From NCBI GenBank assembly GCA_039720395.1, contig JBBPBK010000053.1:35912-99911 (forward strand): DNA of 64,000 nucleotides, given 5' to 3'. The notes under the pieces were generated by a model. The model was not told the DNA's origin and did no database searches. It was given only the letters and a program-made list of their open reading frames with translations. This document shows, one piece after another, positions 20,968-31,507 of the stretch; positions within the stretch are counted from its first letter, which is position 1; each line of letters begins with the position of its first letter. The position numbers were made by a program, and so were the translations under genes. This DNA is from Liquidambar formosana. Its lineage: Eukaryota; Streptophyta; Magnoliopsida; Saxifragales; Altingiaceae.

Positions 20968-23900
20968 GTATGCTTGAAGTCATCAAGCAATGAGAAATGG
21001 TTTCTTGATAGCGGTTGCTCAAGGCATATGACGGGTGATAGATCAAAGTTCGTCTCTTTGAAGCCCAAGGACGGCGGCTTCGTGACATTTGGAGACAATG
21101 CCAAAGGTAAGATAATTGGCATTGGCAAGGTTGGTAAGAATTCCTCTCTTTGTGTTGAAAATGTTTTATTAGTTGATGGTTTAAAGCATAATCTCCTTAG
21201 CATTAGTCAATTATGTGATAAAGGGTATAGAGTTACTTTTAAATCCAATAAATGCATAATTGAAGATGATGATAAAACCTTATTTGCTGCATATAGGATT
21301 GGTAACATCTATGCTATAGAGTTCGAAGAAATCGCTTTACAAAATGTACATTGCTTCTCCGCTTTAAATGAAAATCATTGGTTATGGCATAGAAGGCTTG
21401 GACATGCTAGCATGGATTTGATTTCAAAACTCTCTAGGCATGAACTTGTAAGAGGTTTACCAAAAGCAAAATTTTCAAAAGATGGAGTTTGTAGTGCATG
21501 CCAATTTGGAAAACAAACCAAGTCTTCTTTCAAAACAAAGTCTCATATTTCAACTACTAGACCTTTGCAACTTATTCATATGGACTTATTTGGACCTATT
21601 GCTATTGCAAGTCTTGGAGGGAAGCATTATGCATTTGTAATTGTTGATGACTACTCTAGGTATACATGGGTGTTCTTCCTTGCACATAAAGATGAGACTC
21701 ATGCTACATTTGTCACATATTGTAGAAGAGTCCAAAATGAGAAAGGCTATACCATTACACATGTTAGGAGTGATAGGGGGAGCGAATTTGTCAATAAGGA
21801 TATTGTACAATTTTGTGATGAGAATGGCTTTGGTCACAACTTCTCCGCTCCTAGAACTCCACAACAAAATGGTGTAGTTGAAAGAAAGAATAGAACACTT
21901 GAAGAAATGTCTAGAACCATGCTTAATGAACACTCATTACCTCAATATTTTTGGGCCGAGGCCGTTAACACTTCATGTTATGTAATGAATAGAGTGCTAT
22001 TAAGATCTAAACTTGGTAAGACTCCTTATGAACTATGGAATGATAAGAAACCTAATATAGGTTACTTTAGAGTCTTTGGTTGCAAGTGCTTTATATTAAA
22101 TGATAGAGATAAGCTTTCTAAATTTGATTCCAAATCCGATGAAGGTGTGTTTCTTGGATATTCCATGAAGAGTAAAGCATATAGGGTGTTTAACAAGAGA
22201 ACTTTAACCGTTCAAGAATCAATGCATGTTGTATTTGATGAAACTAACCCTCTTGCACCCAAGAGAAATGTGGATGATGATGATGATGTAGGTACAAGCT
22301 TGCAAGAACAAGTTGAGAACTTGAATCTTAATGATAAGCAAGACCCACAAGACAAAGGCAAAGAGAAAGAAGAAGATGAAGTCATTGAAGTTAAGAAACC
22401 GGAAGAAGAAGTAGAAATTGAAGACACTCCACTTCATCCGGATGTCACCAAGACTTGGAAATTCGTGAGGAATCATCCTAAGGATCAAATCCTAGGTGAA
22501 CCCTCACGTGGGGTAAGAACTCGTTCTTCCATGAGAAATATATGTGATCATCTTGCTTTCTTGTCTCAAATTGAACCTAAAAACATTAATGAAGCTGAAA
22601 ATGATGAATCATGGGTCCTTGCTATGCAAGATGAACTCAACCAATTTGAAAGGAACAAGGTTTGGACCTTGGTACCTAGACCTCATAACCATGGAGTAAT
22701 TGGAACTAAATGGGTATTTAGAAACAAAAAGGATGAATCCGGAGTTGTTACTAGAAACAAGGCTCGACTTGTAGCCCAAGGTTATAATCAACAAGAAGGT
22801 ATAGATTATGATGAAACCTATGCTCCGGTAGCTAGACTTGAAGCCATAAGAATGTTGCTTGCATATGCATGTCATAAAGATTTTAAACTATTTCAAATGG
22901 ATGTCAAGAGTGCATTTCTAAATGGTTTCATAGAAGAGGAAGTTTATGTTGAACAACCTCCCGGTTTTGAAAATCATGAATTTCCGAATCATGTTTTTAA
23001 ACTAAGCAAAGCTTTATATGGTTTAAAACAAGCTCCTAGAGCTTGGTATGAAAGGCTTAGTGGATTTTTACTCAAAAATGGTTTCAAAAGAGGAAAACTT
23101 GACACCACACTTTTTATTAAAACCATCAATGATAATATGCTTCTAGTTCAAATTTATGTTGATGACATCATTTTTGGATCCACTAATGAGAGTCTTTGCA
23201 AGGAATTTTCTAAGATCATGCAGGAGGAATTCGAGATGAGCATGATGGGTGAACTAACATTCTTTCTCGGACTTCAAATTAAGCAATCAAAGGAAGGAAC
23301 ATTCATAAATCAATCCAAATATGTCAAAGATCTACTCAAAAAGTATGGATTGGAAGATGGAAGAAAATTCTCTACTCCCATGAGCACCTCTATCAAGATA
23401 GACAAGGATGAAAATGGGAAAGATGTGGATCAAAAGAAATATAGAGGTATGATTGGTAGTTTACTTTATTTAACCGCAAGTAGACCCGATATCATGTTTA
23501 GTGTTTGCTTGTGTGCTAGATTTCAATCATGTCCTAAAGAATCTCACATGCTTGCCGTAAAACGTATTTTCAAATATCTAAGTGGCACAATTAACCTTGG
23601 TTTATGGTTTCCTAAGTTTACATCTTTTGATATGCTTAGTTATTCCGATGCGGACTTTGCCGGTGGCAAGGATGACCGCAAGAGCACTAGTGGGACTTGC
23701 CATTTCCTAGGACATTCACTAGTATCTTGGTTTAGTAAGAAACAAACATCGGTAGCACTTTCAACCACCGAAGCCGAGTACATTGCGGCCGGTAGTTGTT
23801 GTGCACAAGTGTTGTACATGAAACAACAACTTGAGGACTATGGACTTCATTTTGATCACATTCCCATCAAATGTGACAATACTAGTGCTATAAACTTGAC

Positions 23901-24111
23901 TAAGAACCCCATACAACACTCACGGACTAAGCACATTGAAATTAGGCATCATTTCATTCGTGATCATGTCCAAAGAGGTGATATTGAAGTTGATTTCATA
24001 GGTACCGACCACCAATTGGCCGATATCTTTACCAAACCTCTTCAAGAAGATCGTTTTAACTTTATTAAGCGAGAACTTGGCATGTGCTTGATAAATGACG
24101 TGATAAATTGA
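20968..24111 (+). CDS. pol: Retrotransposon Pol polyprotein
   Basis: Positions below count from codon 20974; the frame opens at 20968 after a TAG and has no ATG near its start. The order is: aspartic protease ([13 protein letters not shown], catalytic D about 12); HHCC zinc-binding pre-integrase segment (HRRLGH, later CSACQFGKQ, about 139-180); integrase core with D in MDLFGP (about 203), D in RSDRGSEF (about 266) and E in VVERKNRT (about 302); reverse transcriptase with [12 protein letters not shown] and YVDDIIFGS (catalytic DD about 730); and RNase H with SDADFAGG (about 890), TEAEY and the final [12 protein letters not shown]. All key residues are present and there is no internal stop. Because gag stops in another frame 10 bp upstream, Pol must be made by some recoding, splicing or re-initiation event, or this copy has a junction mutation. 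Confidence 0.93.
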   Translation, partial: VCLKSSSNEKWFLDSGCSRHMTGDRSKFVSLKPKDGGFVTFGDNAKGKIIGIGKVGKNSSLCVENVLLVDGLKHNLLSISQLCDKGYRVTFKSNKCIIEDDDKTLFAAYRIGNIYAIEFEEIALQNVHCFSALNENHWLWHRRLGHASMDLISKLSRHELVRGLPKAKFSKDGVCSACQFGKQTKSSFKTKSHISTTRPLQLIHMDLFGPIAIASLGGKHYAFVIVDDYSRYTWVFFLAHKDETHATFVTYCRRVQNEKGYTITHVRSDRGSEFVNKDIVQFCDENGFGHNFSAPRTPQQNGVVERKNRTLEEMSRTMLNEHSLPQYFWAEAVNTSCYVMNRVLLRSKLGKTPYELWNDKKPNIGYFRVFGCKCFILNDRDKLSKFDSKSDEGVFLGYSMKSKAYRVFNKRTLTVQESMHVVFDETNPLAPKRNVDDDDDVGTSLQEQVENLNLNDKQDPQDKGKEKEEDEVIEVKKPEEEVEIEDTPLHPDVTKTWKFVRNHPKDQILGEPSRGVRTRSSMRNICDHLAFLSQIEPKNINEAENDESWVLAMQDELNQFERNKVWTLVPRPHNHGVIGTKWVFRNKKDESGVVTRNKARLVAQGYNQQEGIDYDETYAPVARLEAIRMLLAYACHKDFKLFQMDVKSAFLNGFIEEEVYVEQPPGFENHEFPNHVFKLSKALYGLKQAPRAWYERLSGFLLKNGFKRGKLDTTLFIKTINDNMLLVQIYVDDIIFGSTNESLCKEFSKIMQEEFEMSMMGELTFFLGLQIKQSKEGTFINQSKYVKDLLKKYGLEDGRKFSTPMSTSIKIDKDENGKDVDQKKYRGMIGSLLYLTASRPDIMFSVCLCARFQSCPKESHMLAVKRIFKYLSGTINLGLWFPKFTSFDMLSYSDADFAGGKDDRKSTSGTCHFLGHSLVSWFSKKQTSVALSTTEAEYIAAGSCCAQVLYMKQQLEDYGLHFDHIPIKCDNTSAINLTKNPIQHSRTKHIEIRHHFIRDHVQRGDIEVDFIGTDHQLADIFTKPLQEDRFNFIKRELGMCLINDVIN

Positions 24112-24597
24112 CAAGTCATGTGCATTATATATATAATTAATATATCTTGTGTTGCGTATGCTTATATATATACACTACTTTGATACTCACATGATATATT
24201 ACTCTAGCTTAAATCATGCTTAAACTATATCTTGAATTGAAAATTTGCTATTCTTGTATCTCTTAAACTTGTTTTCATCCAAAAATTGATTATAAGTGGA
24301 CTATTCTTATTAAAATATCCTTTTTACCACTTATAGTCGACTACATAAAGGATGTAGTCGACTGTATATATCAGTAGGCATATGAGGACTGATATAGTCG
24401 ACTACACCATAAGGTATAGTCGACTACATGGCTCGGGGAGGGTTTTTAAAACCCAACAGTCGCGACTTTTCACCTCCCTTTTCATATCTCTCTCTCTCTC
24501 TAGTCGCCTAAACCTCTATTCCTTTCTCCCAACTCTCAACCAAACTCATTCTTCCTCCATTTCTCTCACTTTCCTTCTATCCCATTGCCTCCAACCC
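24112..24597 (+). promoter_or_regulatory. ORF3 upstream region with LTR-like palindromes
   Basis: Between pol and ORF3 lie about 490 non-coding bases. Palindromes TAGTCGACTA occur at 24334, 24395 and 24417, and a one-mismatch copy (TAGTCGACTG) at 24355. The right half repeats the LTR order (ctgatat, palindrome, about 12 bp, palindrome). The left half is the same module inverted (palindrome, tatatatcagtag). A symmetrical ggtttttaaaaccc lies near 24440 and a CT-rich leader (tctctctctctctag) near 24488-24502. This reads as a promoter plus leader for ORF3. That role is inferred. Confidence 0.55.
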
Positions 24598-25812
24598 ATG
24601 ACGAATCGCACAGAGAAACTCCTCAAGGCCTCCATGGACGCTTCTAGGGCTCAAACGAAACGCAAAGGAGGTGCTGGAACTTCTCAACCTCCACCATCAC
24701 ATCCAACCCAAGAGGAGCCTCCTCATGAACAAGAGAGACGCTCTAAAGCCAAGCATGGTGATGAGGGGCTATGCAAGAACGTTGAGGCACTCAAGCGATA
24801 TCAAGACTTGTACAAAAAGCGTCGGGTTGAATTTGGTAAAATCGTTTCCTTTGAATTTTTCGATGGGCAACAAATTTATATTTCAAATTTGTTTAAAGCT
24901 ATTGGATGGGATTTCTTCATTACCTTGAACAACACCTGCTATCCTCGCCTTGTTCGAGTTTTCTATGCAAATCTGAAATTTACCAAGGATTATGAACTCA
25001 AGTCTTGGGTTAAAGGGAAGTCTATTCGTCTCCGAATAGCCACTATTGCTGCAGTCTTTAATCTTCCCACAGAAGACACCATTCAGAGCTTTAATACACA
25101 CGGTTGGACCGTTCGCCCTGATTTCAATAAGATTGAAGCCCTCCAATTGATTTGCAATGATCAAACCATTCAACACTCGTTTCTCCCTTCGGTCAATCAA
25201 CTCCCCGTGATTTCTCGACTTATTCATCACTTCATCACATACAATCTTGTACCTCGCTCCGGAAGTCGCTCTCATGTGGGTTACATGGACGTGTTTCTCA
25301 TTTGGTGTGTACTCACAGGGAAGAAACTTGATTTGGCTTACATCATTTTATATCACATGCATGAATGCTCTAAGAAATCCGGTGGTTGTCTCCCCTATGG
25401 GAATGCACTTACTGAGGTGTTCAAAATCTTTGAGGTAAACATGGGCAACGAGACTGAAGTTTATGATGCTAAGGGATCAGATTTTTATGATGAGGCTACT
25501 CTAAAAAGGATGAAATTTGTTCAAAATGCTAATGGACAATGGATTCGTGATCCGAGATTTGCTCAACAGCCTCCTGAGGAGGATCCTATGGATGAAGAAC
25601 ATGAGGATGAGCCAGAGCCACCTCCAGCAGAGCAAGAGGACGCCCCAAGCCTCCAGACCGTCATGACTGCCATTGGCTCCCTCCATATGACCATGACTCA
25701 GGGATTTCAAGATGTTGGGAACCGTATAACGGATCTTGAGCGCCGACAGGGCAATGTGGAGACCATCTTGCAGCAATATGCTCCCTATTTTCCACCTCCA
25801 CCCGAGCATTAG
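24598..25812 (+). CDS. ORF3: putative plant transposon protein
   Basis: The frame is open from 24382, but 24598 is the preferred start (MTNRTEKLLKASMDASR, 404 residues). The upstream codons translate the palindromes and CT-rich leader. Residues about 5-65 are basic and proline-rich and look disordered. Residues about 75-270 form a folded domain (FFDGQQIYISNLFKAIGWDF, VRVFYANLKF, IRLRIATIAAVFNLP, LIHHFITYNLVPRSGSRSHV). This resembles the 'putative plant transposon protein' family (Pfam PF20167 from memory) often found beside plant retroelements. An acidic proline-rich linker follows (PPEEDPMDEEHEDEPEPPP), then an amphipathic coiled-coil-like tail (VGNRITDLERRQGNVETILQ). There is no signal peptide or membrane segment, so it is not envelope-like. 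Its function is unknown. Position and strand match the extra ORF of Sireviruses. Confidence 0.75.
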   Translation: MTNRTEKLLKASMDASRAQTKRKGGAGTSQPPPSHPTQEEPPHEQERRSKAKHGDEGLCKNVEALKRYQDLYKKRRVEFGKIVSFEFFDGQQIYISNLFKAIGWDFFITLNNTCYPRLVRVFYANLKFTKDYELKSWVKGKSIRLRIATIAAVFNLPTEDTIQSFNTHGWTVRPDFNKIEALQLICNDQTIQHSFLPSVNQLPVISRLIHHFITYNLVPRSGSRSHVGYMDVFLIWCVLTGKKLDLAYIILYHMHECSKKSGGCLPYGNALTEVFKIFEVNMGNETEVYDAKGSDFYDEATLKRMKFVQNANGQWIRDPRFAQQPPEEDPMDEEHEDEPEPPPAEQEDAPSLQTVMTAIGSLHMTMTQGFQDVGNRITDLERRQGNVETILQQYAPYFPPPPEH

Positions 25813-25831
25813 CTCTCTCTTTTTGATTGAT

Positions 25832-25846
25832 GTCAAAAGGGGGAGA
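25832..25846 (+). other. Secondary polypurine-like tract
   Basis: Just after the ORF3 stop, tgtcaaaagggggagaag resembles the true polypurine tract (catcaaaaagggggagattg). Another, gagggggagctttt, lies near 26120. Several such tracts before the 3' LTR are a recognised Sirevirus trait. Confidence 0.6.
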
Positions 25847-26206
25847 AGATTATGGATGGATGGATGTTTTATTTTATAGTACCTTATTTGTTTTTAGTTT
25901 ATCTAGTTTAAGTACTTTTGGTTTGCTTAAGTTTCTTTTGGACAATGGTTGGTATGGTATGTTTATGCTTTTATGCTTTTATGGGACAATTGTTGGTTGT
26001 TTACATTTATGCACAATATATATGACTATTTTGAGATTTATGCTTTTATCTATGGCATCTTGATTTAAATTCATATCTTGTATATGTCATTTGATATATG
26101 TGGATGAAATGCGTATTTTGAGGGGGAGCTTTTGCCTCTCATATCCAATTAAGAGACCTATTGCTTATTATCCTTTTATAAAACATCAATAGTTTGTCAT
26201 CATCAA

Positions 26207-26218
26207 AAAGGGGGAGAT
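26207..26218 (+). other. Polypurine tract (plus-strand primer)
   Basis: aaaagggggagat lies directly against the TG of the 3' LTR, the standard position for plus-strand DNA priming. Confidence 0.9.
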
Positions 26219-27540
26219 TGTTAGACCTAAAGGTTTTCAACCAAAGGCATATCTGAGATTTTGATGATAACAAAAGATCGATGTTAGTTCTAATGGTTTA
26301 AATGTCAAGAACATGATCAAAGCTAGGTAATCAAGAACAAATTGTTTCAAGCACAAGCTTAAGGATCAAATGACTCAAGCATATGCACTCAATAGCTCAA
26401 CCAAGTCATGGAACTCAAGGCTCGTGTCCAAAGCGTCAAGGAAACTCAAGCATGATGCATCAAGAGCACAAGAAGCTAGCAATGGACCCACAAGCACCTC
26501 AAGCCATGCAATCATCGTCAATGAGACTCATTTAGGCTATAAGTGAGGTTTTAGGTTCCAAAATGTAAATAATTGCTCATGACTTTACTCTATTGACCTA
26601 GAAGGACTTTAGGACCCTCATTTAAACTAAATTTATCATTTATAAGAGGCCTAAGTTGATGCATAGTGGATCAAGTGATGAATTTTCATCAAAAGAAGGC
26701 TAAACTTTGTAAAAACAAGGTTTAGTCGACTACATCATGTGATGTAGTCGACTACATCATGTGATTTAGCCCCATTTAGGCTACTGATATATGTAGTCGA
26801 CTATATGATCCTATATAGTCGACTAAATCAAGGAAAAATGCCCAGAAATGGCTACTGATATTTGTAGTCGACTACATGAAACCTTATAGTCGACTATACC
26901 ATTCGAATGGGCTATAACGGCTAGTTTTTTGAAAGCCAAATGAAGCATTTATTGCCACCAAACAGCTCTTTCCCGGCATTTAATGCTTGCAACGGCCATT
27001 TTAGGCTTTATGGGTATAAATACAAGCTTTCAAACTCATTTATGAGTATCCATACAAGAGCAATCAATTCCATCCTTTGAAAAAGAGCTTTCAAGCCCTA
27101 ATTCTTAAAGAGCATTCAATTGAGCAATTTATTAGAAGTTTGTTGAGCTTTCAAGAGTTGTATTTACTGCTAGAGTGATTGTTTACAACAAAACAACTTC
27201 AAATTCAAGTGTTGTAAGGGTTGTGTGAACCCTAGTGAGACAAGAGAGATTTGTCTTGAAGAGAGCTTCTCTTTGTAAGAGGTTTGATCTCCACCCTTGA
27301 AGGAGATTGTCATAGTGGATTGTGGAATCCTCAAGCGGCGCTCTTGAGGCGAGGACGTAGGCGGGAAGGCCGAACCTCGTTAATATCTTGTGTTTGCATT
27401 CTCTAACTCTCTCTTATTATTGCTTATAGTTGCATTTTATATTGGTTGCAATAATCTGATTTTTAGTTTGCCATAATTTTTTTTAATTGGCCATAAACCC
27501 TATTCACCCCCCCCTCTAGGGTTTTACACTTGGGATAACA
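26219..27540 (+). repeat. 3' LTR
   Basis: At 1,322 bp it is the same as the 5' LTR by eye, except for eight instead of seven C residues in the run before tctagggttttac. It carries the same six palindromes (from 26723) and TATA box. Target duplication tgaat follows directly. Confidence 0.95.
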
Positions 27541-27776
27541 TGAATAACTTTGTAAAAGAAAGTTTTCCAAAAATATTTTGTTTAAGTGGACTTTTTAGCC
27601 ATTTATGAAATCAAGACTGTAAATGGTCAAAAAATCGACTTAAACAAAAAAGTTCGGAAAAACTTTCATAACGCGTTCAGTTTTTATAAAAACTTTTTAT
27701 ATTTTTCATAAAACCTTAAGTGTAAAATAAGTGAAAGATGAAAAACAAGTCTTCGGTTGCCAATAGAGCCCCCCTC
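27541..27776. mobile_element. MITE, right part (split by retrotransposon)
   Basis: This resumes with tgaat and runs to cggttgccaatagagcccc, the inverted counterpart of the left end at 17713. It includes tttttataaaaactttttat and aaaacaagtcttcggttgcc. Left and right parts together give a MITE of about 370 bp related to those at 1490 and 39871. A C-run and A-run follow. Confidence 0.7.
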
Positions 27777-27799
27777 CCCCCCCAAAAAAAAAAAAAAAC

Positions 27800-29260
27800 A
27801 AAAACAAACAAAACGTGAGTGTTAATGCACTTCTTTGCACTTGAACATAAGATCTCTATCCCATAAGTTCTATACTAAGTTACTGACTACACCAAGAGGT
27901 CTTTGATAAGTAAACCACTCCTTACACCCTTCAAGTTTGGCTCATTTTACTTTTACAATTCCAAATTACCTATGATTTTAAAACTACACTCATCTCTGTT
28001 ACTCTTGAACAGTGTTGTAATATGAGTTGAGTTTGAAAAACTTATTTTTTAAGCTTATTAATTTATCAAGCCAAGTTCGAGTAAAATGCTCCTCGACTAA
28101 AAAAGCTTATAATATTTTAAATAACTACAATATTCAAACTCGATTTAAGACCAACTCAATAAAAAGCTCGTTCTATTTTAATCATAAAATAAATAAGGAA
28201 AAATTAAGGAGAAGTCCAAATCCCACATTTAGTAAAGTATTAAGTCTAAACACTTTTGTTGTTTAGCCACAAGTGAACCTTTTGCTCAAATGTTGCCATT
28301 TAAGCAACTTTAGTAATTGTATAAGAGCAAATAATTCCATCCATGCCCTTTATCATCGAAACCTATTCTTTAAGGCCGTTGATGTTTATTTAGGGGAAGA
28401 TTTTTTAGGCGTTAATCCCCACAATTTCAGCGGCAATCATGGGGATTCCCACGATTATCACCTTCAAAAAAAATGGTGAAGTTTCAAATTTGAATTCTGG
28501 TCTGGTTGGAAACGTTTCAAATTTGAAGGTAGTCTGGTTTTTGTCTAATTTGTATCCGGCTGGGTCGTTAGGGCTGCGTTCACATATTCAAATCACAACA
28601 AGGTTAGCTTTTGCCAATTTGTTTCAAAACTTTCATTTTTGTTTGTTTTCTAATGGAGCATTTGGTAGTTATTTCAATAATTTTGAGCAGTTTTCACATC
28701 GGATGTTTCAACGATTTTTTCACATCGGATGTTTCAACGATTTTTTCACCATTTTTTTTCGTTCATTTGAGGATGCAATGAAAATTCTGCTGTATAGTTT
28801 TGTTGTGTGTTCAATAGATTGTAGGGGCATACAATCAATTGACGTAAATAGATTGTTTGCTTTCATCCATTTTTATGCGAAGCATGTTGTATATGAAACA
28901 CCCAGTTTTATTGCTTGTAACAAGAAAACAAGTTAATCGAGTCTAAACATTTAGTAAAGTACAAGAGCAAATAATCGGACAAACTTGGAAAAACAGTTAC
29001 ACATAAAGTCGCACGTGAAGTTGAACCAATACTGTGATACTATTCTCTCATCACAATTTGTTTAATTTCTCTTTTTCTCACCAACTCACAGATCCATCAA
29101 AAAAAGGAAACCTCACACTTGAAATAATTGTCTACAATCACAAAATAGTTACACAAAATATTGGTATTAAAGCACATTGAAAAATAAATGTTGGAACAAT
29201 TCTACAATAAACAATATTAGTGATAACATAAATCTACACAATGATTAATAGAACAATATA
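27800..29260. other. Intergenic, decayed repeats
   Basis: Around 28020-28170 the text (gagttgagtttgaaaaact, gccaagttcgag, aaaaagctcg) is a decayed relative of the gctcgagctcaactcg-rich element at 55752. A 28-bp unit (ttcacatcggatgtttcaac plus gattttt) is tandemly repeated at about 28692-28748. The 165-codon frame at 28439-28936 includes that tandem repeat, and no family is recognised. Confidence 0.4.
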
Positions 29261-29570
29261 AATATAATCTATGCAACAATAATCCAAATAGAAAAAATAT
29301 GAACAGGACAAAAACAAATATAAACTATTAAATTAAACAAAATCAAATAGTAGAAAAGGATAGGAAATAGCCTGGAATTGTAGAAAGGCACGTAGTCACT
29401 GTCCAAAAGTCGTATATGCTTCCCCACGTACGGGTATTGGCGGTCGCACACGGCTCCAAGATATAACCCTATTCCTCGCAGGCTGTCTGATCTGTAGCGC
29501 ACACCTACAGCAGACGGGGTGCCAAGAATGTATCGAATCGTCCAAAATATATAATAGAAAAATGGTGAAG

Positions 29571-31442
29571 AAAGAGCAAAGAGAGTTTGATAGAAAGAAG
29601 AAAGATATATATGTAGAGAGAAGAATCTGTGTGTATATATGTAATGGATGGAACGTTCTGGTTAGATAGGCCCTAAAAACCTTACAGAACGTTCTTCCAT
29701 TAAAGTATATTACCGTTGGGTAATAATACCTAAATACAAGAATGGTAACTGTTGGCTCTTAAAGAAGGTAATAAACCACAGAAATAAATTACTAAAACTG
29801 TTAAGAATATTTCAGCCAATAAAGGCAAAATATAAAGCAAATAAGTTTTGAAGTTTTCCTATTAAAACACATAAAATTTAACAATCCCCCATAAGATTCA
29901 AAACTTAAAAAAAATATGTAGATAAAATATTTGGGCAATTATATACTATGCAATAGGTGTAGGAGTCTTCCGAACTTGAGCCTACACTTAGTGTTGACAA
30001 TTTCCTTCTGAAGGAATCATAGTGAACTAGGTCTTGAACTAGACCCCTTTGATCAGAATTCAACTGTCACACACAGAGTATTGATACATATACTTGGCAC
30101 GAGTTAGCACTATTAAAGGCCATGTGCTCGATCTTGATTCTCATGAGAGTTTCTAGAGAATAGCCCTATTCTCATAGTCGCAACCTCACAACAACTCTCA
30201 CTTAGGTGAGTCCTCCAAGGGTACATGTGACAAATATCTCGCGGAAGAATATCCGCCTCAGGCTCATTTAAAGTATAACCCTTCCTTAACGTCACATATC
30301 ATTAGCATTATGTCATAGGAATGGGGTAGGGTAAATTTTATGCACGAGTCTGTTAATAAAGAGTGCTGGAATTTGAGTCACGCAGTACGGATTGTTTTTA
30401 CCACATTGAACCTTTTCCTTGAGATCTCCAATCATAAAGGTTGGGTTACCTCCCTAGGTGACTCCCTGTGGGCTTAACCCCATTCCCCTCGACAAATCTA
30501 GGACTACGTTTCCTAGATATTATTTTACGCACCACATTGTGCGTCTCACAATTATATTGGCATCATCATTTTGTCTCCTGCATCATATAAAGCTTCACAT
30601 ACACATTAATCATATATTTAAATAAAATAGACATGCCAATATAGTGAACCCCCACAATAATGAATATTTATACTCTAATGAGTTCACAAGTAACACAAAT
30701 TGAAAGCGAATATAATTTTTGACAACCATCTCAAGAACAACGTATGTTTCTATCTCAAAACAAATTATAATCATGACAGCATGCATAATGAATTATCTGA
30801 CTTTCATTAAATAAATAAAATATGCATGATAAATACTACTCTTCTCTGTGAGAACCATCCATAATCTCAATGTATATAATGTAGTGTAATTAACCAATTG
30901 ATAATAACTTGCTCCAAATAAATTGACTAATTTATTTTCTATGTCCATAAATACTCTTCATATGATGTTTAATAATTAAAATGACATATCTCAAAGGCCA
31001 CAAAATTTTATATGTTTCTACAATATAAATTTCCATAAAAACAAGAAAGGAATAATTTTAGATCTATAAAATAAATTTTTACCCCCACATTAAAATACTT
31101 TTTATAATATGCCACAATGAATATTATCAATAACGAACCCCACATTCATGTGTCTAATATTTATTTTACACATAATAAACCAATTCAAAATCATGTTCTT
31201 TCATATTGTCTCATACTAAGTGATAACTTTCAAGCATCATACAATTATGATACAAATATATAAGAAATTGTTCGAAGTATTAATGCAATTACCACACAAA
31301 ATGCATTATAATCCCCATTATAAAAGCACAAAACTTGGATGACAAAAATAATAAACAAATCACATGCCATAATAAGACCAATTATCACTTACTTGATTTA
31401 TGGTTTGAGTTATTTTCAAAAACAAGTTTGCTTATAAAGAAA

Positions 31443-31507
<65 letters not shown>

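Larger units (their letters stand above)
17845..27545 (+). mobile_element. Complete Ty1/copia (Sirevirus-like) LTR retrotransposon
   Basis: A 9,691-bp element (17850-27540) is bordered by the perfect 5-bp target duplication tgaat (17845-17849 and 27541-27545). The order is 5' LTR, tRNA-Met primer site, gag, pol (protease, integrase, reverse transcriptase, RNase H), ORF3, polypurine tract and 3' LTR. Integrase before reverse transcriptase defines Ty1/copia. The large size, a gag with two zinc knuckles, an extra ORF after pol, several polypurine-like tracts and palindromes in the LTR point to the Sirevirus lineage. All three ORFs are open and the LTRs are nearly identical, so the insertion is recent and may be competent, apart from the unexplained gag/pol junction. 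Confidence 0.93.

Noticed and set aside
21586..22875. - strand frames of 71-115 codons within pol
   Set aside because: Antisense shadows of the copia pol gene.
24382..24597. N-terminal extension of ORF3 as an envelope-like signal peptide
   Set aside because: The hydrophobic LFTSLFISLSLSSRLNL stretch is the translation of the CT-rich leader. The codons before it translate the regulatory palindromes. The Met at 24598 is a better start.
17705..27785. Target duplication for the split MITE
   Set aside because: The flanks (cccaacaaa and the C-run cctcccccc) do not match, so its 9-bp duplication cannot be confirmed.
28439..28936. 165-codon + strand frame
   Set aside because: It spans a tandem duplication and shows F-rich composition, with no motif, promoter or splice context.
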